A stretch of DNA of 64,000 bases, from contig CAVPOB010000003.1 of the NCBI GenBank assembly GCA_963706835.1, forward strand, positions 1-64,000. Direction: 5' to 3'. The stretch is from CAVXYG01 sp963706835 (GTDB taxonomy: Bacteria; Actinomycetota; Actinomycetes; S36-B12; GCA-2699445). The translations under genes and the position numbers were made by a program. Under the pieces are notes generated by a model. It was not told the DNA's origin. It did no database searches and saw nothing but the letters and a program-made list of their open reading frames with translations. This document shows, piece by piece, positions 1 to 9,410 of this stretch. The stretch's first letter is position 1, and each line of letters opens with the position of its first letter.

Positions 1-148
1 AGTGCAAGGCCATCGCCTTGCGTCCCGTGTTGCGGCGCAGGCTGGTCCGGGAGAGGTCGTGGCGCCCTCTCGTACTGCAGGTGCGGTAGCCGGGGATACC
101 ACGCTCGGTGGGCGCGCTGGGGCGGCAAGTGCCCTTATCGTGATCCGC

Positions 149-1367
149 ATGCAGGGCTGGGCTGATCGGATGGCCGCGCGGTTGGGTCCGCGCGTGGCCC
201 CGGTCGACCTGGCGATCGCGGCGGTGGTGTTCCTCGCCTGCCTCTACCTGCCACGGGCGGGCAGGGTGGGCGAGCGGGCCGCCGCTCTCGAGGCCGCCGG
301 GCTGGCGGCGCGGGGGTGGGAGTCGATCGCGTTGGTGGTCCTGGCGTGCGTGCTGCTGGTGTGGCGTCGGCAGTGGCCGGTGGGCGTCTGGCTGACCATC
401 CTGGGCCTGACCGCCGCCGACACCCTGCTCACGCAGCTGCCGTCCCGGTGCATTGCCGCGGTGATGGTGTCGGTCTACACCGTCGCGGTGCGCACCAACC
501 GCCGGACGGCGGTGATCGTGGCGGCAGCCACGGCTGGCGCAATCATCATCCCCACGTTGTTCGTCATGGAGGGATCGATCGGTAGCGACGCAACCTACGC
601 CCTGGCGGCCTTCAGCGCCCTGGCCGCAGCGGTCGGCGACTCGGTGCGCAACCAGCGGGAGTCCGTCGCCTCGGCACTCGCGCGAGCAGAGGCAGCCGAG
701 GCCTCGCGTGAGGAGGAGGCGCGCCGCCGCGTCGCCGAGGAGCGGCTGCGGATCGCACGCGAGCTCCATGACGCGGTCGCCCATCACGTGTCGGTGATCA
801 ACGTCCAGGCCGGCGTCGCCGCGCACCTGGTCGAGTCCGACCCCCCGGCCGCCCGGGAGGCGCTCGTGCACGTACGCACCGCGGCTCAGCAGGTGATCGA
901 GGAGATGCGCGTGATGGTCGGGCTGCTGCGCACGGATGGCAATGCCCAGCTCGTCGAGCCACCGGCTCCGGCGTCGCGGAGATCCCGGGACTGGTGGCCC
1001 AGCTGCGCTCGGCCGGGCTCGACATCGAGCTCGAGGACCGGGTGGCGCGCGCGACCTGCCGACCACGACCGGACTGACGGCGTATCGCGTGATCCAGGAG
1101 GCGCTGACCAACGCGGGCAAGTACGGGACCGGGACTGCCCGCGTCGTGCTCCTGGAGCAGGGCAAGACGCTGCACGTGGAGGTGAGCAACCCCGTGGCCG
1201 CCGGTGTCGGCACCGCCGGCACCGGCCGCGGCCCCAGCAGCGCCTCGGGGCACGGCCTGGTCGGGATGCGCGAGCGCGTGGCCGCCACCGGGGGGACGCT
1301 GACCATCACCGAGGGCGAACGCTTCCACATCCGGGCCGACCTGCCCCTGGAGCGGGTCGGCCCATGA
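149..1367 (+). pseudogene. Two-component sensor histidine kinase (NarL-partner type), frameshifted
   Basis: Sensor kinase that would phosphorylate the response regulator encoded next. An N-terminal block of hydrophobic segments (about residues 15-160) is followed by a HisKA_3 dimerisation region with the phospho-acceptor motif ARELHDAVAHHVSV, then an ATPase domain (AYRVIQEALTNAGKYG N-box and GHGLVGMRERV G-box). The reading frame changes twice, near 965 (a G missing from a GGG run) and near 1050 (extra bases in a CGCGCG run). Restoring both gives one continuous kinase of about 405 residues. The start at 149 is chosen because the membrane segment follows directly. Its stop overlaps the next gene's start by 4 bp. 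The shifts may be sequencing errors or genuine inactivation. Confidence 0.8.
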
Positions 1368-2038
1368 TCCGCGTGCTCATCGCCGACGACCAGGCACTGA
1401 TCCGCGCCGGCTTCGCCGCCCTGATCAACTCCGCTGCCGACCTCGAGGTGGTGGGCGAGGCGATCGACGGGGCCGATGCCGTGCGCCAGTGCATCGCCCT
1501 GAGCCCCGGATGTCGTGCTGATGGACATCCGGATGCCGCAGCTCGATCGCCTGCAGGCGACCGAGCAGATCAGCGCGAACCCGGGTCTGGCCGGCGTGCA
1601 CGTGCTGATCCTGACCACATTCGAGGCGGACGAGTACGTGGTCGCCGCCCTGCGCGCGGGCGCGGGCGGGTTCCTCGGCAAGGGCGTCGAGCCTAAGGAG
1701 CTGCTCGATGCGGTACGTGTCGTCGCGGCCGGCGAGGCGCTGCTGTCCCCTCGGGCGACCCGCGCCCTGATCGACCGGTTCCTCGCCCAGCCCGTCGACG
1801 GTGCGCCCGACACCGTCGATGCGTCGCTCGACAGTCTCACCGAGCGCGAACGCGAGGTGCTCACCCTGGTCGCCCGGGGCCTGTCGAACGACGAGATCGC
1901 TTCGGGCTCCTGTACCTCTCGCCGCTGACCGCCAAGACCCACGTCAACCGTGCCATGACGAAGCTGGGTGCCCGCGACCGCGCGCAACTGGTGGTCATCG
2001 CCTACCAGAGCGGCCTGGTCCGGGCCGGCGACGCCTGA
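1364..2038 (+). pseudogene. NarL/FixJ-family response regulator, frameshifted
   Basis: DNA-binding response regulator, partner of the kinase upstream. The receiver domain starts MIRVLIADDQALIRAGF, has the phospho-acceptor Asp in VLMDIRMP and the conserved Lys in FLGKG; the C-terminal LuxR-type HTH reads LTEREREVLTLVARGLSNDEIA followed, after a shift, by LYLSPLTAKTHVNRAM. The frame changes near 1508 (one extra G) and near 1905 (base loss before LYLSP). Both parts match the family well once joined, giving about 224 residues. Start overlaps the kinase stop (ATGA). It probably controls the ABC transporter genes downstream. Confidence 0.82.
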
Positions 2039-2049
2039 ACCTGCTCCGC

Positions 2050-2066
2050 ACTACCGCAGTCGTAGT
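2050..2066. promoter_or_regulatory. Short inverted repeat, possible response-regulator operator
   Basis: ACTAC, a 7-base spacer and GTAGT form an inverted repeat in the 130-bp gap between the response regulator and the ABC transporter. NarL-type regulators bind short inverted repeats of this kind, and kinase/regulator/ABC loci are usually autoregulated, so this is a reasonable candidate operator. Position and symmetry are the only evidence. Confidence 0.3.
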
Positions 2067-2169
2067 ACCCGACAATGCCTGCACTGGCAGACGCGGATTG
2101 CGCACCCCGGTCGCGAACGTTGACCCATGCCCGCCGGAGCCGCCGGCGGGCCGGGACCAAGGAGGGCCC

Positions 2170-3099
2170 GTGATCGAGGTTCGCAACCTGACCAAGCGCT
2201 ACGGCGACGTCCTCGCCGTCGACGACATGAGCTTCACCGTCCAGCCGGGCATCGTCACCGGGTTCCTCGGCCCCAACGGCGCCGGGAAGTCCACGACGAT
2301 GCGGATGATCCTCGGCCTGGACCGGCCCACCTCCGGGACGGCCACGGTCAACGGCTACCCGTACGGGGAGTCCGCGTCGCCGCTGACCGAGATCGGCGCC
2401 CTGCTCGAGGCCCGGGCGATCGACAAGGGCCGCTCGGCGCGCAACCACCTGCTCGCCCTCGGTGCCACGATCGGCGTCGGCGCGGCGCGCGTGGACCACC
2501 TGCTCGAACTCGTCGGCCTGGCCGATGTGGGCAGTAAAGGGGCCGGCGGGTTCTCGCTGGGCATGGGCCAGCGCCTGGGCATCGCCACCGCCCTGCTCGG
2601 CGACCCGCAGACCGTCATGCTCGACGAGCCGGTCAACGGCCTGGACCCTGACGGCATCGCATGGATCCGCGCCCTGCTGCGCGGGCTCGCCGACGAGGGC
2701 CGGACCGTGTTCGTGTCCTCGCACCTGATGAGCGAGATGGAGATGACCGCGGAGCACCTGATCGTGGTCGGTCGCGGCAAGGTCCTGGCGGACATGTCCA
2801 TGGCGGACTTCATCGCGGCCTCGTCGCAGAACGCGGTCCGGGTCTCCTCCCCCGACGCGGTGCGGCTGCACAACCTGCTCGCCGGCCCCGGGGTCACCGT
2901 CTCCTCCCACGCTCCCGGACACCTGGAGGTCTGCGGTATGCCGGCCGCACAGGTCGGCGAGATCGCCGCCCGCGAGGGGCTCGTCCTGCACGAACTCGTC
3001 GATGCTGCCCCCTCCCTCGAGGAGGCCTTCATGGAACTGACCCGCGACGCCGTGGAGTACCACGGCTCGACCGAGACGAACGAAAGGACGGCCGCCTGA
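2170..3099 (+). CDS. ABC transporter ATP-binding protein (antibiotic/multidrug export type)
   Basis: Cytoplasmic ATPase subunit of an ABC exporter, 309 aa. Walker A GPNGAGKS lies near residue 40, the signature is FSLGMGQRLGIA, Walker B is VMLDEPVNGLD and the H-loop SSH follows. The C-terminal extension (EEAFMELTRD) is typical of the DrrA/CcmA-like drug-export subfamily. The GTG start at 2170 is favoured by AAGGAGG six bases upstream; the open frame extends further 5' but without family similarity. Its stop overlaps the permease start by one base, so the two are translationally coupled. It sits directly behind a two-component system, the usual layout for lipid- or peptide-antibiotic response transporters. 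Confidence 0.92.
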   Translation: MIEVRNLTKRYGDVLAVDDMSFTVQPGIVTGFLGPNGAGKSTTMRMILGLDRPTSGTATVNGYPYGESASPLTEIGALLEARAIDKGRSARNHLLALGATIGVGAARVDHLLELVGLADVGSKGAGGFSLGMGQRLGIATALLGDPQTVMLDEPVNGLDPDGIAWIRALLRGLADEGRTVFVSSHLMSEMEMTAEHLIVVGRGKVLADMSMADFIAASSQNAVRVSSPDAVRLHNLLAGPGVTVSSHAPGHLEVCGMPAAQVGEIAAREGLVLHELVDAAPSLEEAFMELTRDAVEYHGSTETNERTAA

Positions 3100-3947
3100 T
3101 GAGCGCCGCAACAGCGAACCCGCCAACCGTCCGGACGCCCGCGATCACGGCGGCCCGAACGACCACCCCCCGCGTGATCCGCAGCGAGTGGATCAAGCTG
3201 CGCACCCTGCGCTCCACCTGGCTGACGATCGGCGGGATGCTGTTCGCGCTCATCGCCTTCGGCCTCATCGCCGCTCTCACCGCAAGCGGGCAGGTCGAGG
3301 TGAGCCCCGGGCAGTCAGGCCCGCCAGGGTTCGCCGGGACCGACCCGGTCGCCACGGTGCTCGCCGGCGCCACCTTCGCGGTGCTGATCGTCGCCGTGCT
3401 CGGGGCGATCATCGGCGCCCGGGAGTACTCCACCGGGATGATCCGCACGACACTGGCCGCGGTCCCCAAGCGGCTGCCCGTCCTCTGGAGCAAGCTCACG
3501 ACATTCGTGGCCGTGGTCGCCCCGGTCGCCCTCGTCGGAGTCCTGGTCTCGTTCTTCGGCGGCATGGCCATCCTCGACGCGGGAGGCGCTGCGACCGTCG
3601 CGTGGTCCGACGACGGCGTGGCCAGGGCCGTCCTGGGTACGGCCGCCTACCTGGTCGGGCTGGGCGTCGTCGGGGTGGCCGTGGGCGTCCTGCTGCGCAG
3701 CACGGCCGGCGGGATCGGCACGGTCATCGGGGCGGTCCTGTTCGTGCCGACCCTCGCCTCGGCGCTGCTGCCTGCCAGCTGGGACGAGATCCTGAAGTAC
3801 CTGCCCTCCAACGCGGGGCAGGCCTTCAGCTCCCTGAATCCTCCAGACACCCTGCTCAGCCCCGGGGTGGGCATGGCCGTCTTCGCCGCATGGGTGCTGC
3901 TGGCCATCGCTGGCGCCGCGATCGCCCTCAAGCGCCGCGACGCATAG
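3099..3947 (+). CDS. ABC transporter permease
   Basis: Integral membrane partner of the preceding ATPase, 282 aa. The N-terminal motif RVIRSEWIKLRTLRSTW is typical of actinobacterial ABC-2 type permeases, followed by about six hydrophobic segments with the GAREYSTGMIRTTL loop between TM2 and TM3 that is diagnostic of this family. The start overlaps the ATPase stop (TGATG). Substrate cannot be read from sequence; context suggests drug or membrane-active peptide export or resistance. Confidence 0.9.
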   Translation: MSAATANPPTVRTPAITAARTTTPRVIRSEWIKLRTLRSTWLTIGGMLFALIAFGLIAALTASGQVEVSPGQSGPPGFAGTDPVATVLAGATFAVLIVAVLGAIIGAREYSTGMIRTTLAAVPKRLPVLWSKLTTFVAVVAPVALVGVLVSFFGGMAILDAGGAATVAWSDDGVARAVLGTAAYLVGLGVVGVAVGVLLRSTAGGIGTVIGAVLFVPTLASALLPASWDEILKYLPSNAGQAFSSLNPPDTLLSPGVGMAVFAAWVLLAIAGAAIALKRRDA

Positions 3948-3956
3948 GTGACTGGG

Positions 3957-4508
3957 ATGCGACGGGCGACCTGGATCCTTCTGGCTGCAACACTCATCGC
4001 GGTTCTGGGGGCACTCGCTATCGGCGAGGGCAGGGCGCGGACAGCGCTCTCCGAGAGGCTCACAGCATCGGCCCCCGACGGCATCGCCGTTGCTCCCGCA
4101 GGGATCGTGCTCTGGGGACTGGTCACCGGGTCGATCCCGGTGACCCTCACGGTAGGCGCAGACACGATCACCACCGCTATCGCCGAGAACATGCCAGAAG
4201 AACGGGATGCCCGAATCCAGGGCATCCGTATCGATGACTACATCTACGTCGACCTGCTCCGCACGACTCCGATCGGGGAGGTGCCGATCGAGGTCGCCGC
4301 ACGCCCCACGGTCAGCGATGGAGCCCTCACGACTCAGATCGTCTCCGTGACTGCACGCGGGTTCGAGCTTCCCGTATCGGTACTGGACGGCGTCGCCCTC
4401 TCACCCGAGTCGGGGCTGGTCGACTCCCGATGCCTCACGCTGCGAGACGCACGCGTCGAAGGCAACGCGGTCGTCCTTTCCGCGGACGCGCCGCGCGGCT
4501 GCCAATGA
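3957..4508 (+). CDS. Exported DUF2993 (LmeA-like) protein
   Basis: Protein of about 183 aa with an N-terminal hydrophobic export or anchor segment (RRATWILLAATLIAVLGALA) and a DUF2993-like body: alternating short strands such as DYIYVDLLRTTPIGEVPIEV and FELPVSVLDG. DUF2993 proteins include mycobacterial LmeA, a periplasmic lipid-binding protein; that role is inferred only. An in-frame GTG at 3948 abuts the permease stop, but the ATG at 3957 has AGGTGA upstream and starts right before the basic/hydrophobic segment, so it is preferred. Probably cotranscribed with the ABC genes. Confidence 0.65.
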   Translation: MRRATWILLAATLIAVLGALAIGEGRARTALSERLTASAPDGIAVAPAGIVLWGLVTGSIPVTLTVGADTITTAIAENMPEERDARIQGIRIDDYIYVDLLRTTPIGEVPIEVAARPTVSDGALTTQIVSVTARGFELPVSVLDGVALSPESGLVDSRCLTLRDARVEGNAVVLSADAPRGCQ

Positions 4509-5040
4509 TGGTTCAGGTGACGCGCCACGACCCCGCGCTGGACGTTCCCACTCCTGCGAGAGCCCTGCCTGCGGCGCCGGTTCCGCTGCCGGGGTCCTTC
4601 CTTCGGGTGGGACCCCGAGCGGGCGCTCCTGCGGAGGGCGTGGCACAGGGTCAGCGCGCGGGCAAGCACCTGCCACCCGCCAATGACGTCACCACCAGTC
4701 GCAGGACCCGCGGTACTGCGCCGCATGTGGACGCACCGCGGCGAGGCCTTCCCCCGTTACCTTTCTGTTGACCCTCGGGGGCCGGACCTGCATTTCGGTC
4801 GTTCGACGCGCCGATCTCACTCAGCGTGATCGAGGTGTGCGCGCCGACGTTGGAGTCTGAGCCTCGCAGCCGAACTGTCGCCCTGCGGGGCAGGCTCCGA
4901 CGCGGTCACTCAACGTGACCGCCAGGCCGTGGTGCTGCCAGGAGTCGAGTGGGGATCATCCGGTGCGCGTCACTTCGCCCGGAAGGACGCAGCGGCGGCA
5001 GGTCTGTCGTGGAGATTCTGGCAGTCGCATGAATGTCAGG
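4509..5040. other. Intergenic region, no gene recognised
   Basis: About 530 bp between the DUF2993 gene and the toxin-antitoxin operator. Frames in both directions give only composition-driven Arg/Pro/Gly-rich translations with no recognisable domain. It marks the border between the two-component/ABC locus and the accessory island. Confidence 0.5.
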
Positions 5041-5056
5041 CCAGTCATATGACTGG
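5041..5056. promoter_or_regulatory. Perfect 16-bp palindrome, candidate toxin-antitoxin operator
   Basis: CCAGTCATATGACTGG is a perfect palindrome ending 12 bp before the ATG of the MNT gene. It is AT-richer at its centre than the surroundings, and the downstream protein carries an N-terminal winged-helix-like region that could bind it. This is the standard position of an autoregulatory operator; no binding evidence is available. Confidence 0.55.
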
Positions 5057-5068
5057 TAGGCTGATCGC

Positions 5069-5659
5069 ATGCTGTTCGGGGAGCCGTTCGGCGGACTCAT
5101 CCCGGGTGCGCGGGGCGCCGTGCTCTCGGCGCTGCTGCGCACCGGCGCGCCGATGACCGGCCGACAGCTCCACGGCGTGGTCGGCGGCGGGCACAGCCTG
5201 TGGTCGGTCCAGGAGGCGCTCAAAGCCCTGACCCGGCTCGGCATCGTGGAGACGCAGACCATCGGCCGGGCCGGGGTGCACACCATCAACGAGGGGCACG
5301 CTGCGGTGGCGCACCTTCGCGCGCTCGCCGACCCGCTCGCCATGCTCAGGGCAGTCGTCGCGGCGTCGGTCGGTCCCGGCGTGGAGTCGGTGGTCCTCTT
5401 CGGGTCGATCGCCCGCGGCGAGGCGGGCGAGGGCAGCGACATCGACCTCGCGGTCATCGCGGCCCCCGGGTGGGACGGGAGCACCGATCTTCAGGACGCC
5501 GTGAGCACCGGCCTGGGCAACGGCTGCGACGTCCTGGTCTTCACGCCGGACCGTTTCCAGCAGGCGGCCCGGTCGGGCGAACCCGTCGTCAGCGACATCC
5601 TCCGTCACGGGCTGGCGCTCATCGGTCCGATGCCGCGCACGGCCGGCGGTGCTGCCTGA
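5069..5659 (+). CDS. Nucleotidyltransferase (MNT) with N-terminal winged-helix domain, putative antitoxin
   Basis: Protein of 196 aa with two parts. Residues 1-80 look like a winged helix (SALLRTGAPMTGRQLHGVV ... EALKALTRLGIV). Residues 95-190 form a minimal nucleotidyltransferase domain with Gly112-Ser113 in FGSIARGEAGEGSDIDLAVI and the metal-binding Asp124 and Asp126. In MNT-HEPN systems the MNT protein neutralises the HEPN partner, in some cases by adenylylating it. The stop codon overlaps the start of the partner gene (TGATG), and the perfect palindrome just upstream suggests autorepression through the winged helix. Confidence 0.8.
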   Translation: MLFGEPFGGLIPGARGAVLSALLRTGAPMTGRQLHGVVGGGHSLWSVQEALKALTRLGIVETQTIGRAGVHTINEGHAAVAHLRALADPLAMLRAVVAASVGPGVESVVLFGSIARGEAGEGSDIDLAVIAAPGWDGSTDLQDAVSTGLGNGCDVLVFTPDRFQQAARSGEPVVSDILRHGLALIGPMPRTAGGAA

Positions 5660-6060
5660 TGCCCGGAGCCGGGCAGCGCAATCACGCCAGGGCCTTCCTG
5701 GCCAAGGCCGAGGAGTACCTCGCCTCGGCAGAGGACGATCTGCTCGACCAGCGCCACACGGCGGCCGCCGGTGCTGCCATCCACGCCGGCATCAGCGCCA
5801 AGGACGCGATCGTCACCGAGCTCACCGGCGCAACCCGCAAGGGCAAGGACCACGCGGCGGCGGCCAAGGAGCTGCGGACCGCCCTCGGCAGGCGGGCCGA
5901 GGCACCCGCGGCCGAGAAGGCCATGCGCGAACTGACCGGCGCCAAGGCAGAGGTCGAGTACGGCACGACTCTGTTGAACGCCACGACAGCCGAACCACTC
6001 CTGCGCCGCGCACGGTTCCTGGTCGAACTCGCCGGCCGGATCGTCCGCCTGGGCGGCTGA
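5659..6060 (+). CDS. HEPN-like protein, putative toxin of the MNT-HEPN pair
   Basis: Predicted all-helical protein of 133 aa. The order of helices (HARAFLAKAEEYLASAEDDLL, TAAAGAAIHAGISAKDAIVTEL, HAAAAKELRTAL, then a late ATTAEPLLRRARFLVEL helix) resembles HEPN domains. The canonical HEPN RNase motif R-x4-6-H is not clearly placed: the only candidate is RHTAAAGAAIH in the second helix. The protein may therefore be a non-catalytic or diverged HEPN. It is translationally coupled to the MNT gene, and that pairing is the strongest support for the call. Confidence 0.65.
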   Translation: MPGAGQRNHARAFLAKAEEYLASAEDDLLDQRHTAAAGAAIHAGISAKDAIVTELTGATRKGKDHAAAAKELRTALGRRAEAPAAEKAMRELTGAKAEVEYGTTLLNATTAEPLLRRARFLVELAGRIVRLGG

Positions 6061-6345
6061 CGCCGTCTGTCGGCGAGCAGTAGCTGCGCGACGGCCTGCA
6101 GACGCCGTGCGCCGAACGCGGCTCACCATCGGCGCATCGCTCCGCCTGACCTGCCCCACATCGCCGCGTAGTCGCGCACGTCGGGTCCGGCATCACCGCC
6201 CAGATTTGACCCACGCCGTGCGAGGCAGCCGAAGTATGCGGGTGCGCAGGGGTGTCTCAGAGTCCTCCGACGGGCGGTTGGGATTTGGCCCACACAACAC
6301 GGGGGTCCGCGTGCGCGACGCCCAGAGGGAGGGAAGGATACTCGA

Positions 6346-6571
6346 ACAGTGTCGTCAGGCGTGGAGTGATCGCAACCGCACTGGCGGGAGCCGCTCTGGA
6401 CGTGACTGCCCCAGCTCAGGGCGCGCCACCGGAGTACCCCCATGGAGTCGGTGTCTGCACGTCACAGGTCGCCATCAACCCGCAGTTTCTCGGAGCCGAG
6501 AACTTGGGGGCAGCCGTACGGGACGTCAAGGGCGCGGATGTGAAGGCTGCCTCGCCGATCTCCGTGGCGAT
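6346..6571 (+). pseudogene. Secreted protein gene truncated by the IS21 element
   Basis: The frame reads VVRRGVIATALAGAALDVTAPAQGAPPEY, a good signal peptide with an AQG-APP-type cleavage region, then a mature start PHGVGVCTSQVAINPQFLGAENLGAA. The similarity to a protein ends where the IS21 terminal repeats begin, so the 3' part was lost or displaced by the insertion. The start codon is not clear. The family is not recognised; the remainder is not visible on the other side of the element. Confidence 0.5.
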
Positions 6572-6655
6572 TGACGGCGGCCACGGCAAACTGCCCGTAG
6601 ACGGTCATGAAAGTGCCCGCTGGCGGTCATGAGAACTGCCCACTGGCGGTCATGG
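6572..6655. repeat. IS21 left terminal repeat array
   Basis: Three to four copies of an approximately 24-bp unit (core CTGCCCGCTGGCGGTCATGA) lie in tandem before istA. The inverted counterpart lies at the right end. In IS21 such multiple terminal repeats are transposase binding sites. Confidence 0.7.
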
Positions 6656-6762
6656 GATCTGCCCGACACATCTTTCGTTGATCTGGACCTTGCGGGGTTC
6701 GGGTCCCCTCCTCGGGTCGGCTGGACGTTGCGAAGCGTTCGAGCCCCCCGAGGAGGGAACAA

Positions 6763-8308
6763 GTGAAGTCTGCCGAGGAGATCATGGAAATTCTGGAAGC
6801 GTACGACCTGACAGGGTCCTACCGGGACGCCGCTGAGCTGGCGGGATGTTCCCATCACACGGTGGCCGCGCATGTGGCGCGGCGGGATGCCGGGCTGGTG
6901 GGCCGGCCGGTCGTGGCCCGGCCGATGCTGATCGACGGGTTCCGGGCCCAGGTCGAGGGCTGGGTGGAGAAGTCGAACGGCGGTATCCGCGCCGATGTGG
7001 TGCACGACAAGCTGGTGGCGCTGGGGTTCGCGGGGTCGGAGCGCACCACCCGCCGGGCGGTCGCGCGGGTGAGGGCGGCCTACCGGTCGGGGCGGGTGCG
7101 GGTGCACCGGCCGTGGATCACCGAGCCGGGGCTGTGGCTGCAGTACGACTACGGCGACGGCCCGGTCGTCGACGGGGCGAGGACGGTGCTGTTCTGCGCG
7201 TGGCTGGCCTGGTCCCGGTTCCGGGTGGTGCTGCCGCTGCGGGACAAGACCCTGCCATCGGTGTTCGCCGCGCTGGACGTCACGCTGCGCCGCCTGGGCG
7301 GGGCGCCGACGTACGTGCTGACCGACAACGAGAAGACCGTCACCACCGGGCATGTCGCCGGGATCCCGGTGCGCAACCGGCAGATGCTGGCCTTCGCCGG
7401 GCACTACGGGGTGTCGGTGAAGACGTGCGTGCCGGCCGACCCGGCCAGCAAGGGCGGCAGCGAAGCCACGGTGAAGCTGGCCAAGGCCGACCTGGTGCCC
7501 ACGGAGGCGAACCTGCTGGACGGCTATGACAGTTTCGCCGCGTTGGAGGCCGCCTGCGCGTCGTTCTGCGACGAGGTGAACTCCCGGGTGCACCGGGTGA
7601 CCCGGCGCCGCCCGGCCGACATGCTGGCCGAGGAGCGGCAGCGGCTGCACCGGGTGCCCGATGCGCCGTTCACGGCCGGGTTCGGCACCGACCCGGCGGG
7701 TGCCGGGCAACACCCCGATGGTCAGTTTCGAGGCCGGGCAGTACTCGGTGCCCCACCAGCTGTCGCGTCAGACGGTGTGGGTGCGGGTCCACGGCGCCGG
7801 GACCGGCGAGCAGGTCGTGATCACCCATGTCGGGGACCGCGGCCCGGTGGAGGTGGCCCGGCACCTGCGGGCGGCCCCGGGCAGTCCCCGCGTCGACGAT
7901 GCGCACTTCCCGCCGGCCCCCGAGGGGGCCCTGGAGCGCACCGCCCGGCCGCGCACCGCGCAGGAGGCGGCGTTCCTGGCGATCGGTGACGGGGCGCGGC
8001 TGTGGCTGACCGAGGCCGCCGCGGCCGGCGCCGCCCGGATCCGGGTGAAGATGGACACCGCGGTGCAACTGGCCGGGCTGTTCGGCGCGGCCGAGGTCGA
8101 CGCCGCGCTCGGGCGCGCCGCGGTGCACGGCCGGTTCGCCGAGGGCGACCTGGCCGCCATCCTGGACCACCGCGCCGCCGGGCCCCGGCCCGGGGTGCGC
8201 CGGGGGTCCGAGCAGGCCAGCCTCACCCAGGGCACCGCCGCCTGGTCCGCCCTCGGCGGCGCACCGCCGCCCGACCGGCCGGCGGCCGGGCGGGAGGGGG
8301 CGCGATGA
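6763..8308 (+). CDS. istA: IS21 transposase IstA, with one frameshift
   Basis: DDE transposase of about 514 aa. An N-terminal HTH (TGSYRDAAELAGCSHHTVAAHV) precedes an rve integrase core with acidic residues in LQYDYGDGP, VLTDNEKTV and SKGGSEATVKLAKADL, then a C-terminal IstA region (FEAGQYSVPHQLSRQTVWVRV). The frame changes once near 7697, where an extra base in the FGT-T/RRVPGNTP stretch separates the catalytic core from the C-terminal domain. The gene is therefore either inactive or the base is a sequencing error. Its stop overlaps the start of istB. Confidence 0.85.
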
Positions 8309-9099
8309 TCCCCGCGGCCACCCCCGAGATCGGCGGCCCGGCCGCGCCGCTGCCCGCCGAGCTGGCCGCGCTGCTGGCCCGGATGCGGCTGCCCCACATG
8401 CGCAAAGCGGCCCCCGACGTGCTGGCCACCGCCAAGGCCCAGCGGTGGGACCCCGCCGAGGTGCTGCGGGTGCTGCTGGCCGAGGAGGTCGCCGGCCGGC
8501 AGCGCTCCGCGCTGGCCACCCGCCGGGCCGCCGCCGGGTTCCCCACCGGCAAGACGTTCCAGGCCTGGGACCCCGCCGCGTCCAGCATCCCCGCACCCAC
8601 CCAGCAGGCCCTGCGCACCCTGGAATGGGTGCACCGCCGGGAGAACCTGGTGGTCTGCGGGCCGTCCGGCACCGGCAAGACGTTCCTGCTGGAGGCCCTC
8701 GGCCAGCAGGCCGTCGAACAGGGTCTGCACGTGGCCTGGCTGCGCCTGGAGGACCTCGGGACGCTGCTGCGCCGCCACCGCGCCGACGACACCGTCGCCA
8801 AGGCCATCCAACGGCTGCTGCGGGCCGAACTGGTCATCGTCGACGACATCGGCCTGCTGCCGGTGGCCACCGACGCCGCCGAGGGCCTCTACCGCCTCAT
8901 CGACGCCGCATACGAGAAGCGCTCCATCGCGATCTCGTCGAACCTGCACCCCTCCGGGTTCGACGAACTGATGCCCAAGACCCTGGCCACCGCCACCGTC
9001 GACCGGCTCCTGCACCACGCCCACGTCTGCCAGACCAGCGGCGACAGCGTCCGCCTCACCCAGGCGCTCGCCGGACAGGGGGTGAACCCCTTGACCTGA
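8305..9099 (+). CDS. istB: IS21 helper ATPase IstB
   Basis: AAA+ ATPase of 264 aa that assists IstA in target selection. Walker A GPSGTGKT is at residues 119-126, Walker B is LVIVDDIGLLP, and sensor-type SSNLHPSGF follows; the C-terminal DRLLHHAHV motif is typical of IstB. The ATG overlaps the istA stop. The frame is intact, in contrast to istA. Confidence 0.93.
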   Translation: MIPAATPEIGGPAAPLPAELAALLARMRLPHMRKAAPDVLATAKAQRWDPAEVLRVLLAEEVAGRQRSALATRRAAAGFPTGKTFQAWDPAASSIPAPTQQALRTLEWVHRRENLVVCGPSGTGKTFLLEALGQQAVEQGLHVAWLRLEDLGTLLRRHRADDTVAKAIQRLLRAELVIVDDIGLLPVATDAAEGLYRLIDAAYEKRSIAISSNLHPSGFDELMPKTLATATVDRLLHHAHVCQTSGDSVRLTQALAGQGVNPLT

Positions 9100-9104
9100 G
9101 CAAC

Positions 9105-9215
9105 CCGCCCGGTGGCGGCCAACCAGCCCCTGGGCAGATCCCATGGCCACCACCGGGCAGTTCTCGTGACCGCCACCGGGCAGGTTTGCTGTCCGCCACC
9201 GGGCAGATCCTCATG
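9105..9215. repeat. IS21 right terminal repeat array
   Basis: Inverted copies of the left-end unit (core TGACCGCCACCGGGCAG), at least three in tandem, follow istB. The last copies precede the sequence TCATGTCCC, taken as the approximate end of the element. Confidence 0.65.
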
Positions 9216-9410
9216 TCCCTTGACATGCCTGCGAGGCGACCGGCTTCGATGCTCTGCATGTGCAAGCGCCGGTGCTCTGATCCCCCCGAGTTCGACAGTT
9301 CATAGATCAGTAGACGTGTAGCCCGACCCGATATCCCTTGTGTAGCAACGACTCTTGGAGTCCGCATCCGCCCTCGCGCCTAGATACAGACTTGCGGCGT
9401 GTCCCGGGGG

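Larger units (their letters stand above)
6572..9215 (+). mobile_element. IS21-family insertion sequence
   Basis: About 2.64 kb element with the two-gene istA-istB organisation and arrays of short terminal repeats at both ends, both typical of IS21. The left end has repeated copies of a unit like CTGCCCNNTGGCGGTCATGA; the right end has the same unit inverted. The limits are estimated from where the repeat arrays stop. No target-site duplication could be assigned. It truncates a secreted-protein gene on its left. Confidence 0.8.
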
